Shown: one piece after another, positions 12,142 to 23,291 of the stretch
Layout: every line of letters begins with the position of its first letter
Numbering within the stretch: the first letter of the stretch is position 1
Source: Cladosporium sp. IMV 00045
Taxonomy: Eukaryota > Ascomycota > Dothideomycetes > Cladosporiales > Cladosporiaceae
Direction of reading: 5' to 3'
DNA: 64,000 nucleotides
NCBI GenBank assembly: GCA_001931905.2
Contig: MSJI02000725.1
Coordinates: 1-64,000, forward strand
The notes under the pieces: generated by a model
What the model was told of the DNA's origin: nothing
The model's input: only the letters and a program-made list of their open reading frames with translations
Database searches by the model: none
Program-made: the position numbers and the translations under genes

Positions 12142-12756
12142 AGTGATTGAGCAAAGCTACAGACGTGCGGTCAACGGGGGGCTGATGAAGAACTTATGTG
12201 GGAGAAATGTGATCTGTGCAATCTCAACATCTTTTATTTCAGCATGATCACAATCAAAAGTCAGGCAACAGCCGTGGCTCATATAGGGGACGTCGTTTCA
12301 ATGAGGCAAGGTGCCGTCGGATAGAGAGCGATGCCGAAAGCGATCGGTTACCCGTTTCGAGAGACTCCACATTAGATACTGAATAACGTGGTGTGAAAGC
12401 GACGAGCACAGGTCTTGAAAGTAGAACGGTTGACCGTCACATTGACTCGGCACCGTCATCGTGGGCAGAGCTTGCAAGCTCTCAATGTCGGCCATGCGCC
12501 CAGGCTTTCTCGTAGGAGGATGCGGTGGCACCACCAACTTTGAATGCGAGAATCCGACGGAGCGTACCAGCGCTGATTGGTCGATTTACGATATCGTCTC
12601 TTCTGACACAAATCCTCCTCGCTGCCCGCGGCCCCCAGCCTCGCGTGCGCTTGGACCGCAGATGTGCTTGGATGACCGCAGGCAGCCACCGTGAAACCGA
12701 CAATGTACTCGCTCGCCTTAGGCCGCTGTCAGTAGGTCGGTCGGTATTTTCCCGCC
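12142..12756. other. Shared divergent promoter, ABC transporter / Zn2Cys6 regulator
   Basis: A 615-base region between the two divergent start codons. It is the natural place for operator sites of the Zn2Cys6 protein. It has several CGG/CCG triplets (for example near 12345, 12549 and 12629) but no obvious paired CGG palindrome that I can defend. No coding frame is convincing. Confidence 0.45.
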
Positions 12757-15496
12757 ATGTCGCAGGAAGGAGGTCCGGTACCCACGCAACGCGCGGTATG
12801 TATGCCCCAAGATCTACACGCTGTACTTGTGCTGACGCGCGACCTCCCAGTGTGATGCTTGCAAGCACAGGAAGGTTCGTTGCGACAAAGGCTCACCATG
12901 TTCGAACTGCAAAAGTAGCGGTGCTGGTATGTGTGCATCTGTGTACGTGAACAGACTGCCATTAATGATGCTGATAAGCCAATCCCAGTGTGCCGAACAA
13001 GCCGGAATGAAGACAAAGAGCCACGGTCGAGAGTCATCATTACTAAAGAATAGTAAGTGTTCTGCAAAATTTATCCCTCTCTTCTCGTAAGATCGGCACA
13101 ACAGGGAGCAAAAATTGCATGGACTTTCTTGCCTCCAGCCATGAGAGACTCATTCTTCTTGTCAATTCTCTTTACAGGCTTCCATCACTCGGATATCACG
13201 AAGCTTGATCGCACTAGCATGAGGGATTGGCAAAGATCCTTCAGTACAACCTGCAAATCTACTGTGGGATCTCGGTAGTTCATTCTTACTGATACTGAGT
13301 TCACAGCGAGAAGAAGATTGATCGCATTGGTGATCGCCTTGCCAACATAGAAGCCTACCTCAAACACCTACCATCCCCATCCAGTCCAGCATCTCATGGA
13401 GCTTCCTCAAATCCGGCTCAAACGCCTGCGAATGCATTTGCATCACCAGGTGGCCACAGTACAGCCCCTTCTTCCGGGGTCTTGACAGATCAAGCTGCTG
13501 CGGTCGAAGTCTACGATGCTACAGCCAACACCCACTCGGTACTTGCTAGTAAGTTGGTAGAGCAAGCGGTTGGGCAAAGCCCTTCTATCGACCAAAATCC
13601 AGCCCTGGCCAGCGCTCTGAGTTCCTTGAAGGACATGCTCGGCAAGATCAACGACAATCCAAATACTGCAGACCTCAGTAAAACTCTCTGGAATCGACCA
13701 GTGGACAAGGCACCACCGCCCACCCGCGCCGAGATATACGAAATCTTGAAGAAGGCCGACAGTGCGTACGTTCTCAGACATTGTCGGATCTTGGCTCACA
13801 CACCCTACAGATAGTCTGATTCTCACATTTTTCCCGGTGCTCACCATTGGACCTCTGAAGCAGAAATGCGAGGACATGTTCAATCACCCTAAGGATTGCG
13901 GCCCAGTCAGGAGAGTACTTGTTTTCGGCATATTGTTCGAACTGTGCATCGAGTACAGCGAAAATGACAAAGATACCGTGCAAGCGAAGCGTTACACTGT
14001 TCTAGCGAGGACTTTCCTCGCAAAGCTAGAGAAGGCCATTAGCGAATTGCCGCTCATAATAGCCCCTAGTACAGAAGCTGTAACTTCTCTCATCATCGGA
14101 GTAAGTAACGTCTACTCGCAGGTTCGAGAATTGCTATTCAGCAGTCTTGGGAAAGGCCGAAGTCCTGTACTGTGCATACATGAGGTACTGACTGGAAGCA
14201 GGCAACTACTGCTATTGAGCTTTGCAAGCCTTACCTGGCCCTGTCTATGACTTCGACAGCTGCAACGATGGTCACCTCTCTTGGCTACAATCGGCTATCC
14301 TCCATGCAATCCGACACTGAACAACAACGACAACACAAGATCTACCTCTTCTGGATGGTATATATATTCGATACCAGCTTTTCAATTCGCCTTGGCCGCT
14401 CGCCAGTGATACGAGACCATGATATCACGGTTCCCATGATCGTCGACAACGGTGCAGTCCCCAAAGCATTTGTGAGAGTCCTACATTACTGGATCGAACT
14501 CGGCAGAGTCCAGTGTCAAGCAGTCGAGCACCTTTATTCCCCAGCGGCTCTACAGCAACCCCTTGAAGAGCGGTCGAGACGCGCAGCGAGGCTTGTTCTG
14601 CGATTGCAAGAGGTCTGGGACGCTCGCGAACAAGTTGCGATGGAGCGTAATCTTGAGGGTCCTCCTGTGCTGTATCTCTACCTTCTTCGGGAATCCGATG
14701 CAATCATGCATTATAGTACAGTTGCTCTCGTGCAGCACGCGACAATGTCGGCACAAAGCGGGGAGTCTCCCGCTCTGGAGGCTGCTCGAAAAGCCTTGTG
14801 GCTCTCTATCGAGATCAAGAGGTCGCATACAGACTTGCCCGAAAGTGTGTGGAGTGCACATTGCCATTGGTGAGTTAACCCCGAATATTATTTTCTGTTG
14901 CTATTGCACCCTAGCCCAATAGTGAGGTGTTGGAAGACAAGCCACTACCACCTGCATTTTGTCCAACACAAACCCTCACCAAAGGAGCAGAACTAATGAG
15001 ATCCAGGACACTCCTCCACTCGCCCTTCACGCCATTCACAGTGACATTCTGCCACATCATCGCCAACCCGATGAACGCCCAAGCAGACCTCCACCTCCTC
15101 AGCGACTACGTCGCCACCCTCAAATCGCTCAGCCACTTCTCCGACGGCGTGGCTAAATACTACCGGCTGTGCGACATCTTCCAAAAAGTCGCCGATCTGT
15201 ACGTGCAAGCGAAATCTCAAGAAGCCGCACGCATGACTCAGCAGAACGCCAACGCGGCGGCGCAAACGCAGGGTTCAATGCAGCCTGCCATCAACGACAT
15301 TGACGGATACCTGTCTGCTATTGGGTTCGCGCCGCCTGTGCCGGATAACTTTAATGGCACGCCGGCTGGTGGGAATCAACTTGACGCGAATTATCTCAAC
15401 GATTGGTTCTATGGCAGCAGTTCGCTTATGGGGCTGCTGGAGCAGGATTTGACGTATCCGACTTGGCCGGATATGAATTATATGCCAAATCAATAG
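12757..15496 (+). CDS. Zn2Cys6 fungal-specific transcription factor
   Basis: A 693-residue binuclear zinc-cluster regulator, presumably nuclear. The seven exons are 12757..12795, 12851..12926, 12989..13052, 13307..13761, 13811..14100, 14202..14869 and 15007..15496, summing to 694 codons. The zinc cluster is at residues 14-40, with C14, C17, C24, C30, C33 and C40 and the basic KHRKVRCDKG loop, and is assembled from three exons. A coiled-coil-like stretch follows (EKKIDRIGDRLANIEAYL). The fungal_trans middle homology region includes ATMVTSLGYNRLSS and HKIYLFWMVYIFDTSFSIRLGR, and the end carries TLLHSPFTPFTVTFCHII. The splice at 14869/15007 recreates WTLLHSPF and supports that 137-nt intron. The 254-nt intron at 13053..13306 is unusually long. 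Its position suggests control of the adjacent ABC and MFS transporters, which is an inference. I do not recognise a named orthologue. Confidence 0.9.
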
Positions 15497-15675
15497 TCAT
15501 AGCAATCCGGCTCACTTGACGCAGGGTCGTGCGGTTCGATCGAAACACTGTACAGTCTGATTTCATGAATTGGATACATACGCAACGTTCGGATTACAAA
15601 ATGTTCATTGAAGGAGAAAAAGCAACGCTGAGACCTGCTCGACAGCCCACCGTTTCGGCAGACGGCGAAAACAGC

Positions 15676-17565
15676 TCACGGCCTCCAGCGGAAAGACGGA
15701 TGCCTCCAGTCCAGATCCGCCTGCGCCTTCTCATCCAAACCCGCCAGCTCAGCTTCGGGGTTCTTCTTGTCTCTCTTCGAGTTGTTCCACTTCATGTAGA
15801 ACAGCATGAGGATACTCAAGATGAGAATCATCGAGCTCGTACCAAGGTTCAGACCATTGCCAATCGGATAATCCGGCCCGTCGAAAGGCAAGAAAGCCCA
15901 AGTCGAAATCAAACCACCGATGTTGCCGAACATGACGTTTGTGCCGATGGCGGAAGCGCGCGCCGTGTCCGTCAGGACGTTGGCGGACACTTGCGCGTTG
16001 CACAGGGCTCCGAAGGCGAAGGCGCCGGCGGTGATGAGGAAGGTGGCGCCGTAACGGGTTTGGGGATCTTGCGAGGCGAGGAACATGATGTATCCGATCA
16101 TGATGAGGGGGGCGGAGACGATGAAGAAGATCTGGCGTCGGTCGAAGCGCCAGGAGAGGAAGGGGAAGAGGACCGTGAAGAAGGCGCCGACGACGTAGGG
16201 TGGGACGGTGCGGAGTTGTTGATAGATGACTGTGTGGGTGTCGGAGGGGTAGATCGTCTTGGGTAATTGTTAGTTTAGCGTTCTGAAATAGTTTTTTTCG
16301 TTGCAAGTCTGATTGTGCAACTCACCCTTACGATCGTGGGGAGGAAGAAAGCCAGGCCCTGCACGGTGATATTGTTGAGTAGGAAAATCATCGAAGTTCC
16401 CAAAGTGACAGGGTTGAAGATTCCAGCAAGCAGCTTCTTGGTGTCCATCTTGTCCAGAACCTCAGTGGCACCCACGCGCTCCGATTTCACGCGAGCAATG
16501 GCGAGCTCGCGCTCCTCTGCACTCAACCATCTTGCCGTCGCAGGGCGATCCGTCAAAGTGACGAAGGAAATAAGCGCAAGACCGCATGTGATGATACCTT
16601 CGATGACGAAGATCATTCTCCAGGTCTGCAGACTGCCGACACTGTCCAGGGTGAGGATTCCGGAGGCGAGAAGACCGCCAAAAGCACCGGCGAGAGGGGC
16701 CATCACAATGTAAAGGGAGAGACGGAACGCGAGCTCGCTGCGTCGGTACCATCGGGAGAGGTAGTATGCAATGCCTGGCAGCATGCCTGCCTCAAAGATT
16801 CCTGATGCCCAATCAGTACATGTCAGGGGAAGCCAGCGCGATAGAGACTTTCTCACCGAGAAGGAAACGAACACCGCAGACTTGTGAGTATGTGTTCACA
16901 AAAGCGGTACCGAAAGAGCAAATTCCAAAGGCAAGACTGGTCGCCGGGATAAACCAGCCTGGACCGATTTTTTTGCACAAAATGTTACACGGGATCTCGA
17001 AGACGATGTAGCTGACGTACTGTAACGTGTTAGTAGGGGTCGTAAGTCGCCAGATTTGATGATGAGCATACAAAGACACTGAGAACAGCGTTATAATCTA
17101 TATTATCGTCAGCCATGGGCCCCAGAAATAAAGGACGAGCAGCTCGTGTTCGAAAACGTACCGTAACCAGTCAAGTTGAGGTCTTCTTCAAGACCTGCCA
17201 GTCTCGCGTTGCCGATGTTGGCTCGGTCGATGAAGCAGAAGAGGTATAACCTATACGTTGAGTCGGATTAGATGAAGACTGCGATTGCGATTGATGAAAC
17301 AAGTAGGAAGACTCACATAGCCACAGTCGGCACGATCATAAGATCGATCTTCAATCGAAGTTTACGCTCTGCGGCAGCGTCGAATTGGAAGAGAGGTTGC
17401 CCATATCTAGCAAGTCATTATCAGTATCTGGCCGACATGCACTGTGTTTCTGGCAATAACAATGACATACTCGTCCGTCGCCACATGGCCGCTCTCTGCA
17501 GCTTCATGTGCTGCTTTCTCGGTGTGTTTGTCGTCAGACAACACTTTAGCTGAGAATCGATCCAT
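15676..17565 (-). CDS. MFS permease, anion:cation symporter (Dal5/allantoate-like) family
   Basis: A 12-helix major facilitator of 506 residues. The seven exons are 17471..17565, 17317..17406, 17162..17250, 17072..17097 (a 26-nt micro-exon), 16857..17019, 16326..16801 and 15676..16257, all in phase and summing to 507 codons. The family signature is clear: LYLFCFIDRANIGNARLAGL in helix 1, then NAVLSVFYVSYIVFEIPCN and the loop RFLLGIFEAGMLPG. In fungi these permeases import organic anions such as allantoate, ureidosuccinate, nicotinate, biotin or pantothenate with protons. The specific substrate is not readable. The soluble N-terminus (about 45 residues) and the C-terminal tail ending WRHPSFRWRP are cytosolic. 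An ATG 18 codons upstream (17619) is an alternative start. It is convergent with the Zn2Cys6 gene, with about 180 bp between stop codons. Confidence 0.93.
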
Positions 17566-19082
17566 CGTGGTGAAAGCCAGTCTCCCGTGCAGATCCGATG
17601 TCTGAGATGAACCACCCAAAGCGAGGAAGAGCGACGAGACAACGAGGTCGCGAACTCGGGTCAGATATTATAAGTTCACTTCAACCCCAGCCGAGGGAGC
17701 CGTTTCTTCGACCCATCTCCCTGAGGCGTCTCCACAAACCTCCCCCGCGCCTGCCAACCCCCAGAAACCCACGCGCTCCACCGAGTAGGCTTTCTTGGCT
17801 GTGGCGCTTCTTGTCAATCCGAGGACTTCCATTGGTCTCGTGCTCACCATCTTTTCTTTGTACTCTCGAGGAGTGGCGGCCGGCAGCTCACGCGGCATCG
17901 CAACGGCAAGTAGCCATGGCTATATCATTGTCATCTGGCAAGCCAGAGTGCGGAATATGAGTCTTTCGACGGTCTCGAAACTGTGTCTTTGTCTGCCCTT
18001 CACAGTCTGGAGCAGGTCAACAAGCCATCTACAAGCTGGCAGCCGAGATGATGCTCCTTGGCTGGTCTATGCTCTCGCTTCTTCTATTGGGTGGGATCCT
18101 CAATCCGGAGTACCTCCTACCCTAGTCGTCTCCTTTACCGTGTCGCCGTGTCCGTGGCCTCCGCGAACCTCCACGATGGAACGCGCTACGAGTCGTGTTC
18201 AGAGCGAGCGGCTTGGATGAGCTTCGGATGATGGTGTCTATGGACAAACGGATGTCTGGAAACTGCATTGTCATCCTGGACAGTCGCGGTACTTGAATCC
18301 GCATGCTAATGATGTCCAGTTCAAATTCCTCTGCCTACTGTATCTTTCTGCGCCCATCGAACTGCTGCTCAATTTATCGCTTAGAACATTCGAATGACAT
18401 CCCTCGTATCTCGCTTGAAGAGACCAATAGCGAGCACGAAAATTGAGATCGCAAAGCAGATAAGACCTAGCAATGCTAGCCTTATGGAAAGCCCCTAGCT
18501 TGTTGTTTATTTTCAAACTCGCCAAACTTCGACAGGCCACAGTTCCCGCGACCGCGGAAGGCCGTCAATTAATAATTTAAATTCAGATCAGTCAAGTGGC
18601 TGAAAGTGGAACTGAATGTGCTCTTTTTGCTAAGAAAAGACGGAACCCTACTAAATCCCAAACGTGTATCTGAACGTTGAGATACTAGCGCTCGTACCGA
18701 TGCCAATGCCTTGCCCTTGGCAGGAGATCTCAAGCAACGTCACATTTTCTTGGGAAATTCAAACATGAATGATTCTTATTATGGAACATGGTCTTCGTTT
18801 AAAAATGATTGCCAAATCAAGGCCAAACAAGTATTGAGGTAGGTCGATCACTACTGGTTTTCACCAGATGGCGAACAAAACTGTGGACAAATCTTCATTC
18901 GTCACGGAACGAATCCACAAGTCACAATTTTCAGGAATGGAACAATACTAAGCGATTTGGAACATTCCCATTGTGATGCATGAACTGAAATACTGACTAC
19001 CTAGGTAAAGATACAATTGGTAAAGCCGAAAGCCGACTGACGTACACCCACTGATCATCATCTACACCTTGCTGGACAACAC
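17566..19082. other. Intergenic region with an unexplained open segment
   Basis: About 1.5 kb between the MFS start codon and the true 3' end of the broken fusion gene. Two stretches have some coding character but no model. One is plus 17660-17790. The other is plus about 18010-18300, reading GQQAIYKLAAEMMLLGWSML, then a stop, then WNALRVVFRASGLDELRMM in the same frame. I cannot assign them. They may be remnants of a gene or chance. 18560-19080 is AT-richer and shows nothing. Confidence 0.35.
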
Positions 19083-21205
19083 TCAGTCGAGATGAGTTGT
19101 GTTCCACAAGCGATTTTCAGTATCCGTCCCTCCACGCCCCTTAAACGAGTTCTCTGAGATGCGCAATGCAACGAGAGACACCTCTCCCTGGTCCGCAAGA
19201 CTCTCATGCAGAGATCCTCTCATGCCTCCTGCGCCAACAGTCTGGTTCTGAACCACCCTGGCAACGACAACGATGCGGACTTGCTAGCTCAACTGGCGGA
19301 TATACTTCACAAAGTTAATGACGCCTTCGCCCGTGTTAATCACCCAGTCCACGAGGATCAACGTATCCTTGTTCTCCAGATGCTTCGACTGAATGTCTTC
19401 CGGAAATTTGGCGTGATGGAACATGGCTTCAGGAAACGCCTCAAAGACGTCCAACGCCATTGGCTCTCCACCACGCATCATGGGAACGATACAGGTGCGC
19501 TTCTCGTGAGTCATACGATGGCCCTGTATTTCCTTGCCTTGCACGGATTGCATGTCGTACGGCTCAAGGCCCAGAATCGATGAAACGTATTCGATCGAGA
19601 GATACCATCCAGCCTCTTTGTGTGCTTCCTGAAGCTGCATGCCGTAGACGTTGGCATTTCGTGTGTGAGAGGCCAAAAGGCGTGAGGCTGGCTTGTGGAT
19701 GGCACGGTAGACCTTGAGATGTGCGCTGTGCTGCACCAAGCGAGAAACGAAGCCTTCGTCTAGTTTAGCTGGCGGAACGATGGCTGTACTCAGGCCTGAG
19801 GCGGATCCTTGAGGAAGTATGATCTGTCCGATGCGAAGACCTTCGGTCTCAATGGCGGCTTGGAGTTTGGTGTGCATGTCTTTGCTGATACTCCCTTCTG
19901 TGGTCACAAGGTAGGACTCGTCTGCTGCTTTGAGCATGTCAAGATCGATCTTACTGTCACCGATGGAGCAGACATACATCCCGTGTTTTGTCTTCAATCT
20001 GTCGAGCAAGCTAACTTTCAGCTCCGGTGTCATGACATAACCATCGGCCAGGCGAGAACCGCCCATGACCGTAATCGTGGAGCGGAGATTCAGTTTCGAC
20101 AAGACCTTCTCCCAGACACGTCGGATGCCGCAAGTCAAGACGACAACACCCAGAGTTTCGTTCTCACTGGCTTCCTGCAGGATCTTCCTGAACTGTGGAT
20201 GGATTTTGATCAAATCCTCAACCTTCTCGCACAGCTTTTTGAATAGTGCCTCATCGGCAGACTTCTCGTAAAGCAGCATCACTTGGCGGAAGGCGTCGTG
20301 ACTGTACCCTTGAGCGCCTCCGAAGACCGACTTCAGCGGGTCAGATTCGCCAGGATTGAGTGCAGCCATCCAGTACAGCGGACCTGCGTCAGCTGGAGAA
20401 AGGGTCTTGTCGGCATCCAGCACCAGGAATATCTTCACAGGTCCCGCGTCAGCTACGACCTGGTTCAGTGCGGTCTCTGCGATCTCTTTGTTGTAGCCCT
20501 CATCGTGTCGAGCGAAGTCCTCCACGAGTTCCACCACCGTGTCAACAGAACTCTGCTCCACGGTCGTGAAAAGAGTACTGTAGTCATTGCACAGAGTCCT
20601 CAACTCCTCTCTCTCCATCTTCTGCCAGGTACGCGTACCCTCCAGTCCCCACTGTGTCCTTTCCCGGCGTTCCTTCCCTTCTTTGGCATTATCTCGCTCC
20701 ACCTGCTCAACGATCGTCGCCGGCTCAGTATCAAGGTAAAGAATGTGCGTGTAAACCTCCTTATCCGCATCAGTCATGATATTCTGATGCTCCGGTCTAG
20801 CCGCTCGAGCAATTTCCTTTGACCAAAGAATGAAGTGCCCCGTGACGATGCCGGCTTTCTGCTCTTTGGCGCACAAGGCTTGGATGCATGTGATGGCATC
20901 AATGCGGCACGCGACTTGATCTGATACGGAAAAATCGCGAAAGTCCTTGTGGCTCCCTTTGCTTGTTTTTCGAGGCTCTCTGTGAGCGCTGAAGCTCCTT
21001 CGAAGACGAGAAATTTGGTCGGGTCGAGCTTCTTTTCGAGCTGGGCGCGGAGGTGTGATTTGCCGCTTCCTGAGACTCCGTAGAGACCGATTATCGGGAC
21101 GCTCTTCGGTTTTGGTGTTTGTGACTGGGTTTGTGGTGTTGCTGGTTGAGTGGATGTTGTTGGATCGTCTCCAACAGGGGGATGGGCGGTATTTGCGGTT
21201 GCCAT
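19083..21205 (-). pseudogene. P-loop kinase / HAD phosphatase / UPRTase fusion, frame-broken
   Basis: A three-domain fusion starting at 21205 (MATANTAHPP). It has a P-loop NTP-binding domain (GVSGSGKS, residues 43-50; GHFILWSKE), a HAD-type phosphatase (DxDxT seen as DADKT; GDSKIDLDML as the acidic motif) and a C-terminal uracil phosphoribosyltransferase-like domain (MMRGGEPMA; LILVDWVINTGEG as the PRPP loop; GRGGTDTENRLWNTTHLD at the end). Two breaks occur. The N-terminal frame must shift by -1 near 20954..20970 to enter the long downstream frame. An in-frame TAG at 19284..19286 then cuts the UPRTase domain 67 codons before its natural end at 19083. Everything else is open and conserved, including the residues after the TAG (QVRIVVVARVVQ). 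It may be a recent pseudogene, contain sequence errors, or be recoded. The family role in nucleotide salvage is an inference. Confidence 0.75.
20954..20970 (-). other. Frame-change site with A_AAG_GGA heptamer
   Basis: On the minus strand the zero-frame codons GCA AAG GGA form the heptamer A_AAG_GGA, which fits the X_XXY_YYZ form of -1 slippage sites. A -1 shift exactly here joins the P-loop frame (SLEKQAKG) to the conserved downstream frame (SHKDFRDFSVSDQV). A run of five A residues (T at 20966..20970 on the plus strand) lies just upstream. A lost base there would explain the break equally well. G-rich A-site codons are poor eukaryotic slippage sites, so recoding is only one option. Confidence 0.35.
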
Positions 21206-21767
21206 GATGGTTTTCTCGCTGTTGCAAGATGATGGTATTGCCATGGAGGATATTGGACATCACGGCAGGTTTTGAGTAAGATCTTATACGTCTACCTGAC
21301 AATCCAGTTTTGGGCCTTTTTGCTCCACTGGCAGATGTTTCCATCTTCTTTCTCTGATCGACAAAGCACTTTACGTTTGTAGAAGCAAACGGTTTGCTCA
21401 AGTAAAAGGCTGAAAGCCAGACAATGCACATGCATTCGCAAATGTTGGCTGTTTCATTGATTCACAAGATGGGAAAGGGATTGTCACTTGCTCATACTTT
21501 CTGATGTCTTTCTAGACTTGCAGCGAAGCCTGAAGTGAATGCATCATCTAGTTGAAAAGGTTGGATTGTCAGGGCCTTGCGCAATTTGCTATCAAGGTAA
21601 AAGTAGTTTGTGTCGATTGTCGGTACATTTCACTTGACACGAGAACCTTTGTATCAGTGGCACAGCCCTTTGACATTGAGGCACCGATTGATAGCCTCTC
21701 CTGAATAACTTGTTAGCATCACAAAATGGTATATATTTTTAAAATCACCACCCCAAATAACCAATCA
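21206..21767. other. Intergenic region
   Basis: The upstream region of the broken fusion gene and the 5' flank of the tRNA. An AT-rich stretch with TATATATTT lies at 21731-21740, about 35 bases before the tRNA, as is common upstream of Pol III genes. I see nothing else. Confidence 0.45.
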
Positions 21768-21848
21768 GGCACTTTGGCGGAGTGGTTAACGCGCTGCCCT
21801 GCTAAGGCAGTTCCTTCGGGAGCGTGTGTTCGAATCACACAGGTGTCG
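21768..21848 (+). tRNA. tRNA-Ser(GCT)
   Basis: A class II tRNA without an intron. The acceptor stem pairs GGCACTT with AGGTGTC (including G-U pairs), followed by discriminator G. The D-loop has AGTGGTTAA. The anticodon stem CTGCC/GGCAG closes the loop CTGCTAA, with anticodon GCT at 21801..21803, which decodes AGC and AGU. A long variable arm (TTCC/GGGA) identifies it as serine. The T arm is GTGTG TTCGAAT CACAC. A run of six T at 21854..21859 serves as the Pol III terminator. Confidence 0.96.
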
Positions 21849-21853
21849 ATTTC

Positions 21854-21859
21854 TTTTTT
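21854..21859 (+). terminator. Pol III oligo-T terminator of tRNA-Ser
   Basis: Six consecutive T residues lie five bases after the tRNA discriminator, the usual distance for RNA polymerase III termination. Confidence 0.75.
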
Positions 21860-23291
21860 CGAATGCAGCAACGTTTCTTTTGGTCAACTTGCTTGTCGAC
21901 TTCTTGTCTCTTCATGGCATGACCGCATTCTTATCGATTGGAAGCCAAGGAGAAATATTTGCACGCTCGGGTCGAGGTGGGGTTTTGCCATGATCGATAG
22001 TCCGTCGTGATGGGGATCGATTTAAATTTATGCAATTTATGGCTAGACAAACCCCGCGATCTTTAGCGATTGATGGATGCAGTCAACATTGAAATCTAAT
22101 TTATCCTCAGAGTGCTCTTCAGTAGTTGCAGTAATGTTCACAACGAAGCCAAGTGCTAAATTGAATCTGAACTTATCGAAAGCTTCGGTCAAACCCCAAA
22201 CTGGAGGCTGGCTTAGAGTTTGTCATTAGATCTAGAGCAACAGTGATTTATTGAACTAGCCGAACCTTCGAATTGATCGACAATCGAAACGGTGATCAAG
22301 AACTCTCACCGGTGCGCTTCTCCGTCAACTATCCGTGCCTTCACTTACTTTCCATCTGGTGTGACCTTCCATACTTGGAGGCAAGTCGTCGGATTCATTT
22401 AGGAGAACCATAATTGCATGACGCACTTTACACCTGAATACTCGTTAAACCTCGTACAGGATGTGGTGGTTCGAAAAGTATCATGCTATTCTTCTCGAAG
22501 TGTAACAAGCACCACGTGTGGATCCCGAGGTCGTAACGAGATGGCTTACCAGACATGATCCATGATGCACTGTGCCGCGCATTTCAAGAATTGTGAATTC
22601 ACCAATGTATTGCACGAGGGTCGCAAAACCCCGGTATTGTTGTACATACCACGCGCGAGGCTTATAGTGGTACAGAAACACAAGTCACAGCAGTCACGCG
22701 TAACAACCCAACCTCTCGCAAATGGCCCGAAGAGTCAAAGAATCACAGGAGATCAATCACCGGGCCACACTGCAGGTACTGCACCCCGGAGGATTCTTCG
22801 ATTACTAGCGTGCTGCGATGCCGACCTCAGCTCTTCTGTAGGCCAAGGGCGATCTCAACTTGGCAGAGTGAAGGTTTGGCGGAGGCTGATGCTTGCACTC
22901 TCCACAACCCGGCCGTCACCCGGACATGGAATCAACACGACCATCCCAACCTGGGTTTGATGCTGTTTCTCCTACCTTGCTGGACTCGCTGGCACCGCAT
23001 GCCTCACCTGCATGCCGCTGCATCCGATAGCATGCCATCCATCGTCCCGTCCTGGGCGCCAATGCGGGTCCCACGGGGATATTGATTCAAGGCGGGGAAC
23101 TAAACGGCGCCTATGAGAGCTTGACCATGGTGAATGCAACGTCGGGGTGTGTGAACATTATGTGGACATGGTATGAAGTGACGCAGTGCGCCTGCCTGCT
23201 ATAAAATGGCCATGCGGTCGGCCAGCCCGCTGCTCTTTCCTCCTCCTCCCTCCTTCCTCCGTGGCAGCGCGCCTTTGCACCAACGTCAATC
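21860..23291. other. Intergenic region upstream of the GH2 gene
   Basis: About 1.4 kb holding the promoter of the glycosidase. A GCGGGG element at 23092-23097 matches the CreA carbon-repressor consensus SYGGRG, which is weak evidence on its own. The remainder shows no gene. Confidence 0.4.
23200..23206 (+). promoter_or_regulatory. TATA box of the GH2 gene
   Basis: TATAAAA lies 86 bases before the ATG of the secreted glycosidase, in a CT-rich leader. The sequence and spacing are consistent with a TATA-driven, inducible promoter. Confidence 0.6.

Noticed and set aside
20954..20970. A GT-AG intron joining the two frames of the fusion gene
   Set aside because: No GT-AG pair of plausible length (over 40 nt) in this interval restores the frame without removing conserved residues.
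21768..21848. Leu rather than Ser for the class II tRNA
   Set aside because: The anticodon loop CTGCTAA gives GCT, which is serine. Leucine anticodons do not fit.
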